Positions 32,668 to 45,702 are shown, counted from the first letter of the stretch. The stretch is DNA of 64,000 nucleotides from Hygrocybe punicea (GCA_963556145.1 OY744461.1:7636891-7700890), one strand, 5' to 3'. The notes: generated by a model not told the origin, from the letters alone. Made by a program: numbers and translations.

Positions 32668-34172
32668 AGGTGCAATGGCGACGACTTGGAATATTCGGAG
32701 ATAATTTGATCGCGGCGCGATTGATAATTGGCGTTGCAGCAACGCAACAATCTGTGTAGTTTTTTCTTTCTTTCAAACACATGGATCTGATGCTGTTTTA
32801 TGTGGAAACCGAAGACGTGCAACTTACGTTGGAAAACTCGTCATCAGATTGCCTAGCTTCATTCTGCCCGCCACATCACCAACCTCTATTCAAAATGATA
32901 TACGTACCGCTTGTGAAGGATTCCTGCACGCCTCAACAAAAACAGAACAGCTTACCACTTCTTTTCCAACCGGAGTCGAATGATAACAATTGACTGTGAC
33001 ACGTGACCTTTTAATAACAATTTGGTATTTTCGCCTAGTCAGGTCGGTTTTTTTGGTTCGCATTGGCGCCATTCTGTTTGTCACCGGCCAGGAAATGATC
33101 CCATATAGGCCCCTTTGAAGGGGGCATTGCTGTCGGTTAGGCACTATGAATTTCATTTTCCCAGTATCCCCTGAGTTGACGATTCTAAGGCTTAGTTAAC
33201 CCTTATGATCGACCGCCAGTGATGTTAACCCTCCTTAAGACCAACACTGCGAGGTACTTCCATCGTGGTTTCCGGCCTTGAAACTGACTTGATGCCATAC
33301 CAACCTGGTAAAGGTGTGCATACATTCATTTCACTCATCTCCGAGAATCCTAGTGATACTGTCATCAGCTGCGATCGATAACAGTAGGCATTTATGTTTA
33401 GTCCAGGGTTATATCACCCGAGGACTTTATTTGCGGCATCACGATTCCGTATCACCAACCATTGAATTGATATCTTTCGAAGTTGCCCTGATTTCGTGCA
33501 GTCGGGCAAAGTTGGATAAGCGGATTGGGATATCCGACTCTCACACTAGGAGACATTGAATCTACATTGCCAGCACACCCTGTCTAGGCTCGTTATCGCA
33601 TCAATGGATCAACGGTCTTGGCTCTATACCGCGATTGGTGGTCTGTGAGGGGGTCGAATTTCCAGAAGGTTTATCGCATGCACAGTTAGTTACTGTGGCA
33701 GAACTTGTCCCGCACATCCGCCTCCCAACAGGCTTTACTAAGCTTGGCTCTTGCTCACAAATATACGCTGCCATGCAAGGCAGGTTATGGATAAGGTGAC
33801 GTGAAAAAGACATCATCATCGAAATCGTTTAGTAAGCTAATTGTCCTCGTTCAACTTCATTGAAAAATAGAGTGAGAAAGAGCGGATTCAATTCGCTCCG
33901 TTATTCAAATTTTGGCCGCATAAACCCGTCAGATTGGTACTACGGCGAGAAAGGGATCTTCTTGGTGCCCTGCTTGAAAACAATTCCGTAACGGATCACT
34001 AAGCGAGTGAGTCAACCGCAATCGGGTACGATCCTCATTACAGAATGGTGATGTTATTACTGTCAAGTTGCGTGTAAGCCACATCCCACGTCAAGATAAA
34101 ACGCGGATATCACTCCCATCAACGCAAACGACTCTTATCCTCCAACACCAACAACCTATAGCTTGAATCAAC
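32668..34172. other. 1.5 kb without a supported gene
   Basis: Only short frames occur (for example 32781-32993 on plus and 33819-33601 on minus), none with a recognisable domain or plausible introns. I see no tRNA or repeat. The last 100 bases are the leader of the dehydrogenase gene. Confidence 0.45.
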
Positions 34173-35343
34173 ATGCCCTCTTACGTTGTTGCAGGCGCTT
34201 CTCGCGGGCTCGGTGTACGTAGCATCACTCTGCTTTGGTAACCAAACAGTTCTCACCACTGCTCCTCCTTTCGACCTCTAGCTTGAGTTCGTCATTCAGC
34301 TGCTTTCCAAAGGTCACATCGTCATCGCTCTTGTCCGTAACCCTACATCGGGGAAGGGCTTAACTGAGATCAAGAACGAGAATCTTCACGTTGTCAAAGG
34401 TGACATCACAGATGCCGTCTCTCTCAAGGTCACACATAAACCTTCCCTTTCCCCTTCTGCCATACCGCTCATACTTCATGTTTGGTTCAGGCAGCGGCTG
34501 TCGATGTAGCCAAGATCACAGGCGGCTCTTTAGATGTCCTCATCAACAATGCTGCACATCAGAACCCTAGCCACGCCTTCCATAACATCGTTCAGTTGTG
34601 AGTGTGGAAATTGGCATCACAACTCGAGCCATAACCTGATGGTCATAGTTAGCTCGGACGACGCGGCGTTGGTCGACGACTTCAACACCAGCTGGTCAAC
34701 GAACGTGATGGGTCCGATACTGACCACGAATGCCTTCCTCCCTCTCCTGAAAAGAGGCACTGTCAAGAAAGTTTTAACTATCTCCTCCGGTCTTGGGGTT
34801 CCGGATCTCAACCTCCAATCAGGATTCGCAGCTCATACTTCGTACTGTGTCTCCAAATGTGCTCTCGAAATGGTTAATGTCAAATATGCGCGTGGGTAGT
34901 TTTTTCTTTTTCAACGGTTTAAATAGTACAACGGCCCAGTCTCACTCTTGCTTTCTTGCAGTCGCGCTCAAGGACGAAGGCTTCACCTTCCTTGCTCTTA
35001 GCCCAGGCGTGGTTAACACCGCTGAAGTAGCGCGTGAGTCCACTTATCTCCTCACTTATCGTCGCTCACGCCTTCCCCTAGCTCCCCCCGAACTGATGGT
35101 CGAAATACAGAAACAAGCAGCTGCCTTCTTGAAATTATATCCGGACTGGAAGGGCCCCATAAATCCTCCCGAGTCCGTCAGACTCCTACTGAGCGTATTC
35201 GACAACGCCAAACCGGAGGATAACGGCAAGTTCCTCAGTCACTTGGTACATTTTTTCCTTCTTCCGTATATCGTACATATTGCTAACCTCTGTTGGGTCT
35301 TATTTTTGCGAAACAAAATCAGGGGAACAAGGAATGGTTGTAA
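34173..35343 (+). CDS. Short-chain dehydrogenase/reductase
   Basis: Seven exons (34173-34214, 34282-34428, 34491-34597, 34653-34891, 34962-35033, 35082-35245, 35323-35343) give 263 residues. The NAD(P)-binding motif is GASRGLG at residues 8-14, with LDVLINNAA around residue 80, TISSGLG around 140 and the catalytic pair in SYCVSKCALE (Tyr and Lys, about residue 162). This layout matches the classical SDR fold of the sniffer / C-factor-like group. Substrate is unknown. The last exon encodes only GNKEWL and the stop. Confidence 0.88.
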
Positions 35344-35605
35344 AACCATCAACAATTTATGGATGTTGGAGGCACTCGGAATCATCTGTATCATGAATTT
35401 GGTCCACTTGTACTATTGTTGCTTGGCATCGATGGCGTATACAATTGTGGTAAAGTTTTACAATGAAATGGTGAATTATCGCTCCAAAACAATAAAAACT
35501 CGAGTTTGAATTTTACTCAAGTCTAATAGACGAGAGCCATTTCCTCCGCGTCTCGATCACGATGAGCATGAACTATTCAAGTCGACGAGAACCACTAGGG
35601 GCAAC

Positions 35606-36070
35606 TCACGTCGTAGAGGCTACTGCACGACTGTAGTTTCTTTCAGTCCCCGATTGGAGCGCTTTCCGGACTTCTTCGTTGTTGATGATGCCTGACTCGT
35701 CGCGGCCACCTCTCTGGTCGCCCTGGTCGAGGAATACGGCGAGTGTTCTGCGAGGCGGCATGGGAGAGCCAAGAGTGGGTAGCGAGGTCTGCAGAGGATG
35801 GTGTGGATCGACGAATAGGATATCGACGAGGGAATCGGGGGGCAAAGTGCAGAGGACTGGGCGAGAAATGAGGACGCATTGTATAGGGCTAGCAGCATAG
35901 CCTTTCCAATCCTCAGGCATATCGAGCCTCAACTTCGGCGTACGCAGCTCATCTACTTGGCGGTGACGAGCGTGCTCGACATCAGGATTGCATCGGACCG
36001 ATTGTGGCAAGACTCGCCACCAAGTGGAAGGAAAAAATTCTGCGTCCGTGTCCAAGGGTAACAGCATCAT
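35606..36070 (-). CDS. Hypothetical protein
   Basis: A 154-codon frame starting MMLLPLDTDAEFFPSTWW, with a hydrophobic middle (CVLISRPVLCTLPPDSLVDI) and a charged C-terminus. It is the longest frame in a 1.2 kb gap and has no introns, which is atypical for the window. No family is recognised and a competing plus-strand frame overlaps it. It may be chance. Confidence 0.3.
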   Translation of the reverse strand: MMLLPLDTDAEFFPSTWWRVLPQSVRCNPDVEHARHRQVDELRTPKLRLDMPEDWKGYAASPIQCVLISRPVLCTLPPDSLVDILFVDPHHPLQTSLPTLGSPMPPRRTLAVFLDQGDQRGGRDESGIINNEEVRKALQSGTERNYSRAVASTT

Positions 36071-36581
36071 GTCTCCATTTCCAGGCGGTGGCTTACTCCC
36101 TCACCAGCAAGGCAGGAGTAGCAACCAAGGTGGAGTGGGCTTCTCGACGAGCGGAAGCTTGGCCTTACAAACTCTTTATGCAAACGATGCCGTCAAACAA
36201 GCCTTGAATCATGAGCCTCGATGTGTATAATAGAGCTAGTGGTGTGGGAAGAGTAGTGTTCCTGCAGTGAACATTGGCCGTCCCGCCTTTGACCAAGGCC
36301 GAAGGAGTAACTAACTCTGGTAGAGAGAGCGGTGGTCAACATCTCGTGAAAGTCCTAAACCATTTACAGCTGCATTACCCAGTTGACAACTTGAACTTTA
36401 AGATTCTTTGTTTCCATTTATATAACGGCCATTTTAACGGCCAGCAAATGCGTTACCGGTAGTCCGTACGTTGCGCCACTGCGTTCTCGCGGACGACGAC
36501 TTCCCCACATAGATAATCTTTACCTGCTTGTACAGCAACTGAGTAATCATTCATCAACTTCGCGTCCCAGACCTAACCACA
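36071..36581. other. Intergenic upstream of the CAF-1 gene
   Basis: No convincing coding frame. The region just upstream of 36582 holds the promoter and leader of the following gene. Confidence 0.4.
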
Positions 36582-39350
36582 ATGCGATTTCGCACTCTCG
36601 AAATACGATGGCACGACAGCAAGCCCATCTCCTCCTGCGACTTCCAACCGGTGCACTTCAAGAAGGCGCGTCCCACGCAGGAGATAGACTTTGCCGCGCA
36701 AGCATACAGACTGGCGACCGGCGGGGAGGACAACCATGTTCGGGTGGGTCTTTTCGGGTTGTTTAGGAGTGGTGTGCGCTGGGCGCGAGGTCGCGCCTCT
36801 GCTGACTGGTGTTCAATCGTAGGTGTGGATGGTGCATCCCAGCATCATGCCGCCGAATGTGCTGCATGGCGCGGCCGCCAGCACCACGAGGCCTCCTGTG
36901 CCACGCCCGCCGCGCGTCGAGTACCTGGCCACTCTTAGTCGGCATTCCGCCGCCGTGAACGTCGTACGGTTCTCCCCGAATGGTGTGTACCCTGTCTATC
37001 TTTATTTTCGTGGTGCTGACGAGGGGTACAGGTGAATTGATTGCTTCTGCTGGGGATGGTATGAATTTTTCAGTTGGCCTTTCGAAGAGACGCGTTGAGC
37101 GGAAAAAAAATGTATATTATAGACGGGATGATTATTATATGGGCGCCATCGACTAGTCCACAGGCAAGTACGTATGGGAGTGACCTCAGTCAGGAAGATC
37201 TACAGTATGAAAAGGAATACTGGAAACCGCGCACGACTTTCCGGTACATAGCTCTCATTTTATGTCGTTCACCCATTCACGATGACCCTGACACGGCGTA
37301 GATGTACCACCATGCAAGTATACGACCTAGCTTGGAGTCCATCTGGGGAATACATCATCGCCGGCAGCACGGACAACGCAGCTAGGGTTTTTGCTGCAAT
37401 TGACGGTACGCCCGCTTTTTCTTTTAATAAATAAATATATGTTGACGTATTCCCAGGAAAATGCGTTCACGAAATTGCAGAGCACTCGCACTACGTGCAA
37501 GGCGTCGCGTGGGATCCATTGAACGAGTACATTGCCACACAGAGCAGCGACCGCTCCATGCACGTCTACCACATCTCCACTAAGCATGGCACATTTGAGG
37601 CGCACGCCATCGGGAAAAATATGCGTATGGCACATCACCACAGCCGTGCGCCTAGCACATCCAGCATGAGCCGGCCTCGTCCTCTGCGCACGGGCTCGGT
37701 CGTCAGTGACGCTGAGTCCACGCTCAGCGAGCAGCACAGAGACAAGGATAAGGACGACGTATTCTCATCGTCTACCTCGGTTTCAGGCAGCCAGTATGGT
37801 AGTGGTAACAACGCGCCCTTGACCCCTGTGACTTCGGTCGCGAGTACCCCTTCCGCGTCCATGTTTCCGCCTCCGCCGATTGACAACCCCTCATCGAGAC
37901 GCTCATCTTTCAGCGGCTCGAACGCTCCCGGTTCTCCCTCGCAGTTCAACCGTTATGGCCGCTCACCTTCGCCTATGCCTGCGTTGCCAGCCATCCGCAC
38001 GCTTCCCTCGACGGCGGCAGCGGTATGGGCTTCCGTGAAACTATACGGCGACGAGAGTTTTACCAATTTCTTTAGAAGGCTGACGTTCAGTCCCGACGGG
38101 GGCCTGCTGCTCACACCTGCAGGACAGTTTGAGGATCCGTCTGTCATTCCGGGTTCGTCACGTTCACCAAACAAGGTCGAAGAGACAGCCCCCACGCGGG
38201 GCAGGAAGGGTCGTCCATTCATCAACACCTCCGAGACCAGCGACTCGTCATCAGCGTCCTCGGTATATATATACTCACGTGCCAACTTTGCGCGTCCGCC
38301 CATTGCCCAGCTCCCGGGTCACAAGAAGGCAAGCGTTGCGGTGAGATTCTCGCCCGTGTTATACGAGCTCCGACAAGGTGTAGTTGGAGCGGACTCTGCG
38401 AGCGAGACGAAGACAGCAATGTTGGAGAAGGGAAAGGAAGGATTGGTAGCGGTCGACGTTCTCGGCCCAGCGTCTGGCGCAACACACGATCCAGGTCCCG
38501 GATCTGTCTTGTCGTCACCACGACGATTGTCTACGACATCTCAGTCCATTGCTGCGCCCACCCCACGCATCGCAGGTTCGGCGTCGTGTGGACCAGTTTT
38601 CACCATGCCGTCCCCGGCCCTTTCTCCTACTGAACTGCTTCGACCACCGACACCCGCCACGTCGACGCCCTCGACGCCCATGCCGCCTGCGATACCCTCA
38701 AGCACTGGATCGGTCTTTGCGCTGCCCTATCGTATGCTGTTTGCGGTGGTCACTATGGACACTGTTGCGATCTACGATACGCAGCAGTCCGGGCCTGTCT
38801 GTCTGCTCACGAAGCTGCATTACGACGAATTCACAGATATGACTTGGTATGTGTTTTACTGTCGCTGTGTCACGGTTGACTGAGGCGGAGGCTGACCAGG
38901 TCGCCGGATGGGCAATGTCTTGTTCTGTCGTCCCGGGATGGCTACTGCACGATCATCATATTCGACGAGATACTCCCGGCACACCACACGCAACAGCATT
39001 CCCTCCAGCTGCAATCAATCGCGCAACACCATTCGGTTCCTATGACATACTCCACCTCCGGCTCTAGCCAAGTTCCATCAACTATTCTGACGCCTGCAGC
39101 GACGCCTTCGAGCTCGCACATCAGCCTGCCACACGCCATTTCGACCACTGTGCCAAAGAAACGTACGGCGAAGCAGTTGACTCCGCCACACAGTGGGGAT
39201 GATAATGTCTCGTCATCTGTGTCCGAGCTCGATAAAGATAAAGGCCAAGACGCCAGTGACGATGTGAAAAATAATGGAGGGGTCGCGGACGCTCCGCCAA
39301 AAAAGAAACGACGCGTTGTGTTGACGCGAGTTGGTGGTCTCGATCCTTAA
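36582..39350 (+). CDS. CAC2: Chromatin assembly factor 1 subunit p60 (Cac2)
   Basis: Seven exons (36582-36743, 36823-36982, 37032-37058, 37123-37243, 37302-37405, 37457-38846, 38900-39350) give 804 residues. WD40 repeats are evident: YRLATGGEDNHVRVW, VNVVRFSPNGELIASAGDDG, VYDLAWSPSGEYIIAGSTDN, VQGVAWDPLNEYIATQSSDR, and after a long gap VAVRFSPVLYE and DMTWSPDGQCLVLSSRDGY. The start MRFRTLEIRWHDSKPISSCD is typical of the family. CAF-1 deposits H3-H4 behind the replication fork; p60 binds the complex through its propeller. Two Ser/Pro-rich insertions (about residues 240-340 and 470-580) interrupt the propeller, and the tail has a basic KKKRR cluster near the C-terminus. Confidence 0.92.
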
Positions 39351-39681
39351 AGCTTGCCAAATCGACCAATTGCCCTGTTTTCGATGATCAACCTTATGTT
39401 GGGGCTGAGACAATGATCACAGCCTAATAACCAGGACTACGATAGCATGCTTTCTTCAATTTAATCTTGTCTTTGTTGCTTTGGTAATGTACCATGTATA
39501 TATCCTTTGTCTTGACGCAAAAAATTACGATTGAAGTATAGGACGGTACGACTATAAGCGTGCATATGCAGAAAGCGGCCGTCTGAAGCAAGGCGGCAAT
39601 CCCAATATGACCGAGCGTGAATGTGGAAGCATCCCCACGCATCCCACGCCTCGGCGAGCCCTTGAGACGACAGGGCGTCCA
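39351..39681. other. Convergent intergenic region
   Basis: Shared 3' flank of CAC2 and the eIF2-beta gene; AT-rich, with no gene seen. Confidence 0.5.
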
Positions 39682-40998
39682 TCATCCCGTCTTATTCTTA
39701 CTTCTCTTCCCCACTTGCGCTTGGAAACCGCTCTTGATTGCGTTGACGGACCGCCGTGAGCCGCATGATTCGCATGTCATGAAGAATATACGTGTTTCCT
39801 TCGTGAGCAGAGTGTCCGGTGATTTGCAAGTCTTGCAAGTGACGTATTCCACTACATATGAATGGAATGGATATTTTAACTTGGCAGTAACAAAAAAAAG
39901 AGGAGGACGACGACAACGACGACGACGACGACGAACCAATATACCGTCTTAATACGTTCTCGACCTGCTTCTGTTGAAATCGACCTTTGATGACCAAACG
40001 TCCCGCCCCGTCAACTGACCCCGTTGTACCCATTTCGGCGAACAAAAACTGTATAACGTGTTCCGGCTGCCGATGCATGCGTTTGCAGATTTCGGTGACG
40101 TTTGCAAAGATGGTCTTTTTGTTGCCTTCTCGATGAATGGATGGAGGTGCGATTGTGTAGCGTTTGCCGGTGGAGTTTAGTAGAGAAGGATTAGCGGCGT
40201 GGAGGGCGAGGTAGAATCGTTGCAGGAGCTGTGGGGGAAACAGTTATGAATATAGTGAGAATGAAGCAGCATTGGATGGTAATGCGTGCCTCCTGGTATG
40301 TGTAATCGCGATCACTTTTTAGCCAAGCTTCATTCCCAGCATCGATGCCAGCCGGAATATCCCTAGTCTGGGCGAAAGGATCCTCTCCAAGCTCGGCCTC
40401 GTCCACTTCTGGCAGCTGTTCGACTTCATCTGCACCTTCCTCATCGCCTGCGTCTTTTGCCTTGGATTCGTTGAGTTCCTTCTCAAAGGCCTCCAAATCA
40501 AATGCGGTCTTTTTTTTGACAGATTTCTTCTTTTTCTTGATGTCAGAGAAGTCCAGGTCTTCGGTGGCAGCAGGAACTATGCTTGCAGTTGGGGCTGCCG
40601 TGGGAGTGGATGTACCGGAGCCATCTTCGCCCTGTTGTGCGCAAGTAAAAAATACAGATGTTTCGTTGTCAAAGGGCGCAACCCACCAAATCAATAGGGA
40701 TCTCCTTCTTTTTCTTCTTCTTCTTCATATCTCCAAACATGGCCTTGAACTCGTCGTCCTCCTTTTTTCCCTCCGCTCCCTCTTCCCCATCCACAAACCC
40801 GTTACGGCTCTGCTTCATCTGCTCGTGCACAGTTGTAGTTCCCAGATCCACCGCATCGCCGTTGACGGTGAGATTGTCGATGGTTTCGGGTGCAGGTGCA
40901 GTCGGGTCTGCTTCAGGTCCGAGCGGATCCTCCGAGAAAGCGACCTGTTTTTTCTTGCGCTTTTTCAGTGAAGGGTCAAATAAAGGTTCTGAAGCCAT
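39682..40998 (-). CDS. SUI3: Translation initiation factor eIF2 subunit beta
   Basis: Four exons on minus (40998-40687, 40631-40290, 40228-39937, 39851-39682) give 371 residues. Three lysine-rich boxes occur in the N-terminal half ([21 protein letters not shown]), as needed for binding eIF5 and eIF2B. The core block [39 protein letters not shown] and [16 protein letters not shown] is diagnostic. It ends in a C2-C2 zinc finger (CKTCKSP then CESCGS). The second intron starts with GC (GAG|GCACGC), a rare GC-AG intron required to keep the frame. The third intron contains a (GAC)n run on the plus strand (39903-39932). Confidence 0.95.
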
Positions 40999-41154
40999 TC
41001 TGGTTGAGAGTTTTGTCGATTGTCGATTGACTCGAAAGTCGTTTTTTGCAACGTTTTTGAGATAATATTTTTTTCATCTCCGCCTTGAATTATTATTATA
41101 TTACATTCTCGCCGTCAACGCCCGATCCTTTCACAACCTAAATCCACGTCAAAA

Positions 41155-42375
41155 ATGCTAGCTCGGAGGACTCTGCCTCGCGCTCTGTCCCAGCCATCGG
41201 CTCTGCGCCCAGCGCCTCCAAATGCTAGAAACATGGCCACCCTCCGGGAAATCGAGCTACGCTTGAAGTCAGTCAGGAACATCGAAAAGATTACCAAGGT
41301 ATTTCAATTCATTCTGAATACCTGAGCAATCATCAATGGGTATGATAACGAATGCAACTCATTTTCGTCGCCTGGCAGTCGATGAAAATGATCGCGTCGA
41401 CCAAGCTGGCAAAGGCCCAGCGGGCTATGCGGAGCGGCAAGCAGTATGGCCTCGCCAACTCTGGTAAGCTTCTCATCAAACATTTCACTTTGGTTCTACA
41501 AAAGCGAAAACTCTCTCCTTTTCCAGAGGTCTTCCAAAATACCCCCGCTGAAAACCCAACGAAACGTAAACTGTTTGTTGTCATTTCCTCAGACAAGGGT
41601 CTTTGCGGCGGCATTCACTCGTCCGTCTCGAGAGCTACACGTCGGGCGTTGAAGGATACAGAAAACCCCGTGGACGCGGACTCACCCGTCATGGTCATTG
41701 GCGACAAGTCCAAAGCTCAGCTCTCACGTGCCATCCCACAGAACATCGCTCTCACCTTTAACCAAATTGGTCGAGATATCCCTTCTTTTGCAGACGCAGC
41801 CGGCGTGGCGGATCTCATCGTAAAGTCTGGCGTCAAGTATGATAGCATCGTCATCATGTATAATAAATTCGTATCGGCACTTTCGTACGAGGCCACATCC
41901 CTGGAGGTAGCGAACGAGATTGGGCTCAAGGAGTCTCGTGGGTTGTTTTTTTCTTTCTATGGTTTTCGTATGCTAACAATGCCATTCAAGCTGGGTTCAA
42001 GGCGTATGATATGGAAGACGATGCTACCAAGGACTTGGCGGAATTCTCGTTGGCTAATGCCATCTATGCGGCCCTTGTTGAAGCGCACGCTTGTGAACAA
42101 AGTGCACGGTGGGTTTGCAATATTTTTCATTTGAATCTTCCCAATCACCCTAGGGGACTGTTAATCTGATACCTTTCTCCCCTAGCCGAAATGCCATGGA
42201 CAATGCATCGAAAAATGCCAAAGATATGATCACTTCGCTACAGATGAAGTACAATCGTGGTCGCCAAGCCGCCATCACTAGCGAACTTGTCGATATTATC
42301 ACTGGTGTGTATTATCCCATCGTTTCCGTTGGCGTTTCTGACGTTCGAACGCGCAAAGGTGCAAGTGCCATGTAG
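41155..42375 (+). CDS. ATP3: Mitochondrial ATP synthase subunit gamma
   Basis: Six exons (41155-41298, 41379-41463, 41527-41937, 41991-42108, 42186-42304, 42359-42375) give 297 residues. The first 27 residues are Arg/Ala/Pro-rich, a mitochondrial presequence. The N-terminal helix of the rotor shaft reads [20 protein letters not shown] then [37 protein letters not shown] and the C-terminal helix ending [19 protein letters not shown] are invariant features. It forms the rotating stalk of F1 in the mitochondrial matrix. Its start is 156 bp from that of eIF2-beta on the other strand, implying a shared promoter region. Confidence 0.96.
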
Positions 42376-42984
42376 GGGACCATCAAACGAAACCAGTGCC
42401 GTGCCTCCAGTGCGAAGTGTTACTAGACATGTATGCGAACCTAGAATTCGAATGTCGTCGCAAACGAGTCGTACGGTTCAAGTATGGGGAAACAGCTGAA
42501 TTAATTGAACACCTTTCACGGCTGAATTTTCTACTGTCGCAAATCTACCTAAGCTGACAATACTATAGTGACCAAGTTGGAGCCACAATCATCACCATCT
42601 TAATCCATATATACCACAAAACCCCACTGCGTTCACTCATGTCGTGAGTCCATGTACTGGCCAGACTATCCCGTTGTTTCGTTTTTTGCTTCCCGCGGGT
42701 GCAACGACGGTTGTTAAACCTACATGATTGGGGTTCCGCCACTGGCCCCTTGTTTACGAGCAGTGGTGATGGACATCAGGATAGTCAACATATCACTCCC
42801 ATGTCAGTCTTTCAGGCTCCACGATGGCGGAGCAGCCGCAACTTGTTCGCGTGTTGGCTAGCAAGCATAGTGTTGCCTAGGCAAATTAGTCAGTTATATC
42901 CAGTACCAGCCACGCTAGAACAATTTTACCTGGATACACGGTTCGATTTGACACAGGCCATTATCATTATTATCATTATTATCA
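42376..42984. other. Intergenic with ATTATTATC microsatellite
   Basis: No gene is seen. A short microsatellite of ATTATC/ATTATTATC units lies at 42959-42988, at the edge of the next gene's 3' end. Confidence 0.55.
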
Positions 42985-44583
42985 TTATACCGTCCTGTTT
43001 GCACAACCCACGCCCTTGACGATACCATGCCATGCCATGCCATTGGCACACCTGTCGACCTCCAACCAAAACCAATCCGAAACCCATCCAAAGCACCTAT
43101 GCGCTATCCAGTCCTCCCATACCACGCGCCATGGTCGAACGAGAGTAAGGTGGGTGAGGCGAGTGTGGAACAGGTAGTTCAAGGCTGTGTATGCTAGTGG
43201 GAGGGGGAGGGGCGGGAGGGGTTTCAGAATGGCACATCAAAAAAAGGCTAACCAAAAGAGACAAAGCAGGGACTTACCGACGTTGACTTGAGGATTCATA
43301 TATATCCGAGGTCTTTTCGGTGCACTCAACAAATGCATGTCGAGAGAAACGAGAAAACATTCTGACGCCGCACATGCGGGGTTATCTCTGAACACCAGCG
43401 GAAGTGTTGGGGTGAATTGACCGGCGGCGTCACTTTGCGATGGAGTCGAAACTGTATAGCGAGAACACTTTTTTGCTCTGAGTGATGATGTCTCAAGAGT
43501 CTTGCTACGGACCTGATTTGTTGGTCCCAGCAGCGATGAACCATCGAGCATCGAACGCTGCGACACCATTCCAGCAGCTCGCGACCTCGATAGGACTGTC
43601 CTTTCGGAGATTTGCGATAGCAATTTCATCTGATGAGAAGTAAGGCCAAATGGCTTTGGTTGGCCAACCGCATGAGTTGCGAGTTACCCATCTGTGAGAG
43701 AGAGAAGATTCATCAACATCACGGCCATTTCCAGAGTTCGTAAACAAAAGACGCACGTATCATATAGACCAACTCCGGCAAAGTCAAAAGCACAAGCAAG
43801 ATCATACTCTCCGTCCTGCGTTGCCAGGAGGCGGACGATTGAGCCTTGAAGGGGAGATTAGCCAAAGAATATTGAACGAAAAAAAGACAAACTCCAATCA
43901 AAAAACACGTCGTTGAAAAAGATGATTTTGTCGAACGCCCTCCCTTCTGACCCGTTTGTTCTGTGCAACGGTTCCAGGACTTCATTCCGGACTTTTGCCA
44001 AGTATGGGATCCGTTGGTGACCATTCGGGGACCAATGCGGGTTCCTGCCATCTGCATCTTCCAAACGAATACTATTCCTCACGCCAGTCTTTGTTAGTTC
44101 CTGTTCGAAAACACGCAGCATGGGTTTGGTCAAGTCTCGGGAATTCGACTCGTATATGGAGACGAAAACATTGTGAGGTCCGAGGTGGTCAATGAGCAGC
44201 TTCAGCTCACGTGTCCAGGATGGAAGGATAGCGGCAGAATTGTACAAGTTGGCTGCGATGTAATATGTTTGGTTTGGGGGAACTTGAATGCTCGAAAGTG
44301 GAGTGTTGTGCGGGTGCAAGTACGATGATGGACCAGATGAAGGGTAGCGCGGTGAAAAGGCGAGAAAGAGGGACCAGGATACAGTGAGGCAGAAACGCAG
44401 TGTCCGAGTGCGTGGCCAATGAGAGCGATTGGACCAGTCAAATGCATCGAGAGCGGCCAGCGCTGGAATACAGAAAACGACGAAGGGGAGGTAGAGAAGA
44501 AGGGTGGAGAAGAAGCCTAGCAGATAGCACGAGAAAGACGCGACGGACACTGTGAACAGGAGAATGCAGCAAACGACAATCAC
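42985..44583 (-). CDS. GT69 CAP59/CMT1-type alpha-1,3-mannosyltransferase
   Basis: Five exons on minus (44583-43893, 43844-43757, 43691-43513, 43451-43278, 43193-42985) give 446 residues. The N-terminus has two hydrophobic segments (VVCCILLFTVSVASFSCYLL and a following one), giving a type II membrane topology in the Golgi. The catalytic domain carries YIAANLYNSAAILPSW, NVFVSIYESNSRDLTKPML, FFNDVFFDWSSIVRLL, YDLACAFDF, SCWNGVAAFDARWF and ASECFLVSLDM, the order seen in CAP59/CMT1 proteins. Such enzymes act in capsule or glycan synthesis in Cryptococcus; the acceptor here is unknown. The last exon (AYTALNYLFHTRLTHL) is less conserved. Confidence 0.85.
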
Positions 44584-44927
44584 TGCGGAAACCCCAAAAT
44601 ATCCTGAGGATCTTCAGATGGGGCTTGAGACTCTAGCGAGAGAAGGTGTTCGCGATGAGGTATCTCTTGAAGTAGAACAGCCTGATTAGTAGCCTATCAT
44701 GAAATTGAGCTAGTTTATCGATATATGTGTGATCTGGATGTCAGGTTAGCTCCGATAGTTGATATCCATATCCTCTTCCGACATCGTGACATCCTACAAC
44801 TCCATAAGTCGGGCTCATGGCAATTTGACGTGTCCCGACCTCTCGACGATGAAGACAGCCTCTAGCTCAATGTCCAGCTTGCTCACCGCTCGTCTGCCTG
44901 ATTCCCAACCAAACTTAGGCTCTCATG
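44584..44927. other. Intergenic, left border of the CACTA-like relic
   Basis: No supported gene. I searched for a short terminal inverted repeat matching the right border and did not find one. Confidence 0.35.
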
Positions 44928-45702
44928 GCTGTCCGCCTCGTCAACACCAAACGAAACGTTATCACCATCCAAGTGCTGGGGCCGTTGGAAGAGATTGAGC
45001 ATTTAGTACAACCTCATCCTTGGTGAGTTATTCCCTCGTTGTTTGTTGACATCATGATCGTTTCTATCGTAGGTCTTGTCAAAACACACTTTTATGCGAT
45101 ATGGGTCCAAGGCAAGATACTACGCCCTAACCACGAACTCAAAGTGCTTCATGAAATGCTGGACGATGTGAGTACTTGACATAATCTATTTTATGATCAC
45201 GAAAAACGGTGCTTCACAGTTTGTTCTACCTGGAAAATGCGGCAAACTTCCTAAAGAAATTGGCATACCAGCAGGTGGATCCCTCACTGCTGATCAGTGG
45301 CTGCTGCTCGCTACAGTTTATGGACCAATAATTGTGAGTGTCACCCAATTCATGTTTGTAAACTGAACATCTCTTCAGATACCCGAATTATGGCGCAAAT
45401 GCATGCCTGAAAATAACGATGAGCTGATTAATGATCGTATAGCCACTATTTCCCGAATTGAAGCAGCCAAAAATGCAAAGAAAAAGGCAACAGAAGATGC
45501 ACGAAATGCTAAGAAGGCGGAAAAGGCACAGATTGCAGCCGAGAAGAAAGCAGCAAAGGCACAGATCGCTGCGGAGAAGAAAGCCGAGAAAGAGCGGGTA
45601 GCTGCAGAGAAGAAGGCCGAACGAGAATGGGTAGCTGCGGAAAAGAAAAGAGTTGCTGCTGGAAAAAAGGCTGAGAAGCAGAAACGGGGACAAAAGGTGC
45701 AT

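Noticed and set aside
33601..33819. Minus-strand 72-codon frame
   Set aside because: No start context, domain or neighbouring exon; length is within chance expectation.
39903..39932. Polyacidic coding stretch (GAC)n
   Set aside because: It lies within the third intron of eIF2-beta; the splice sites on both sides restore the conserved RRYIVEYVTC sequence.
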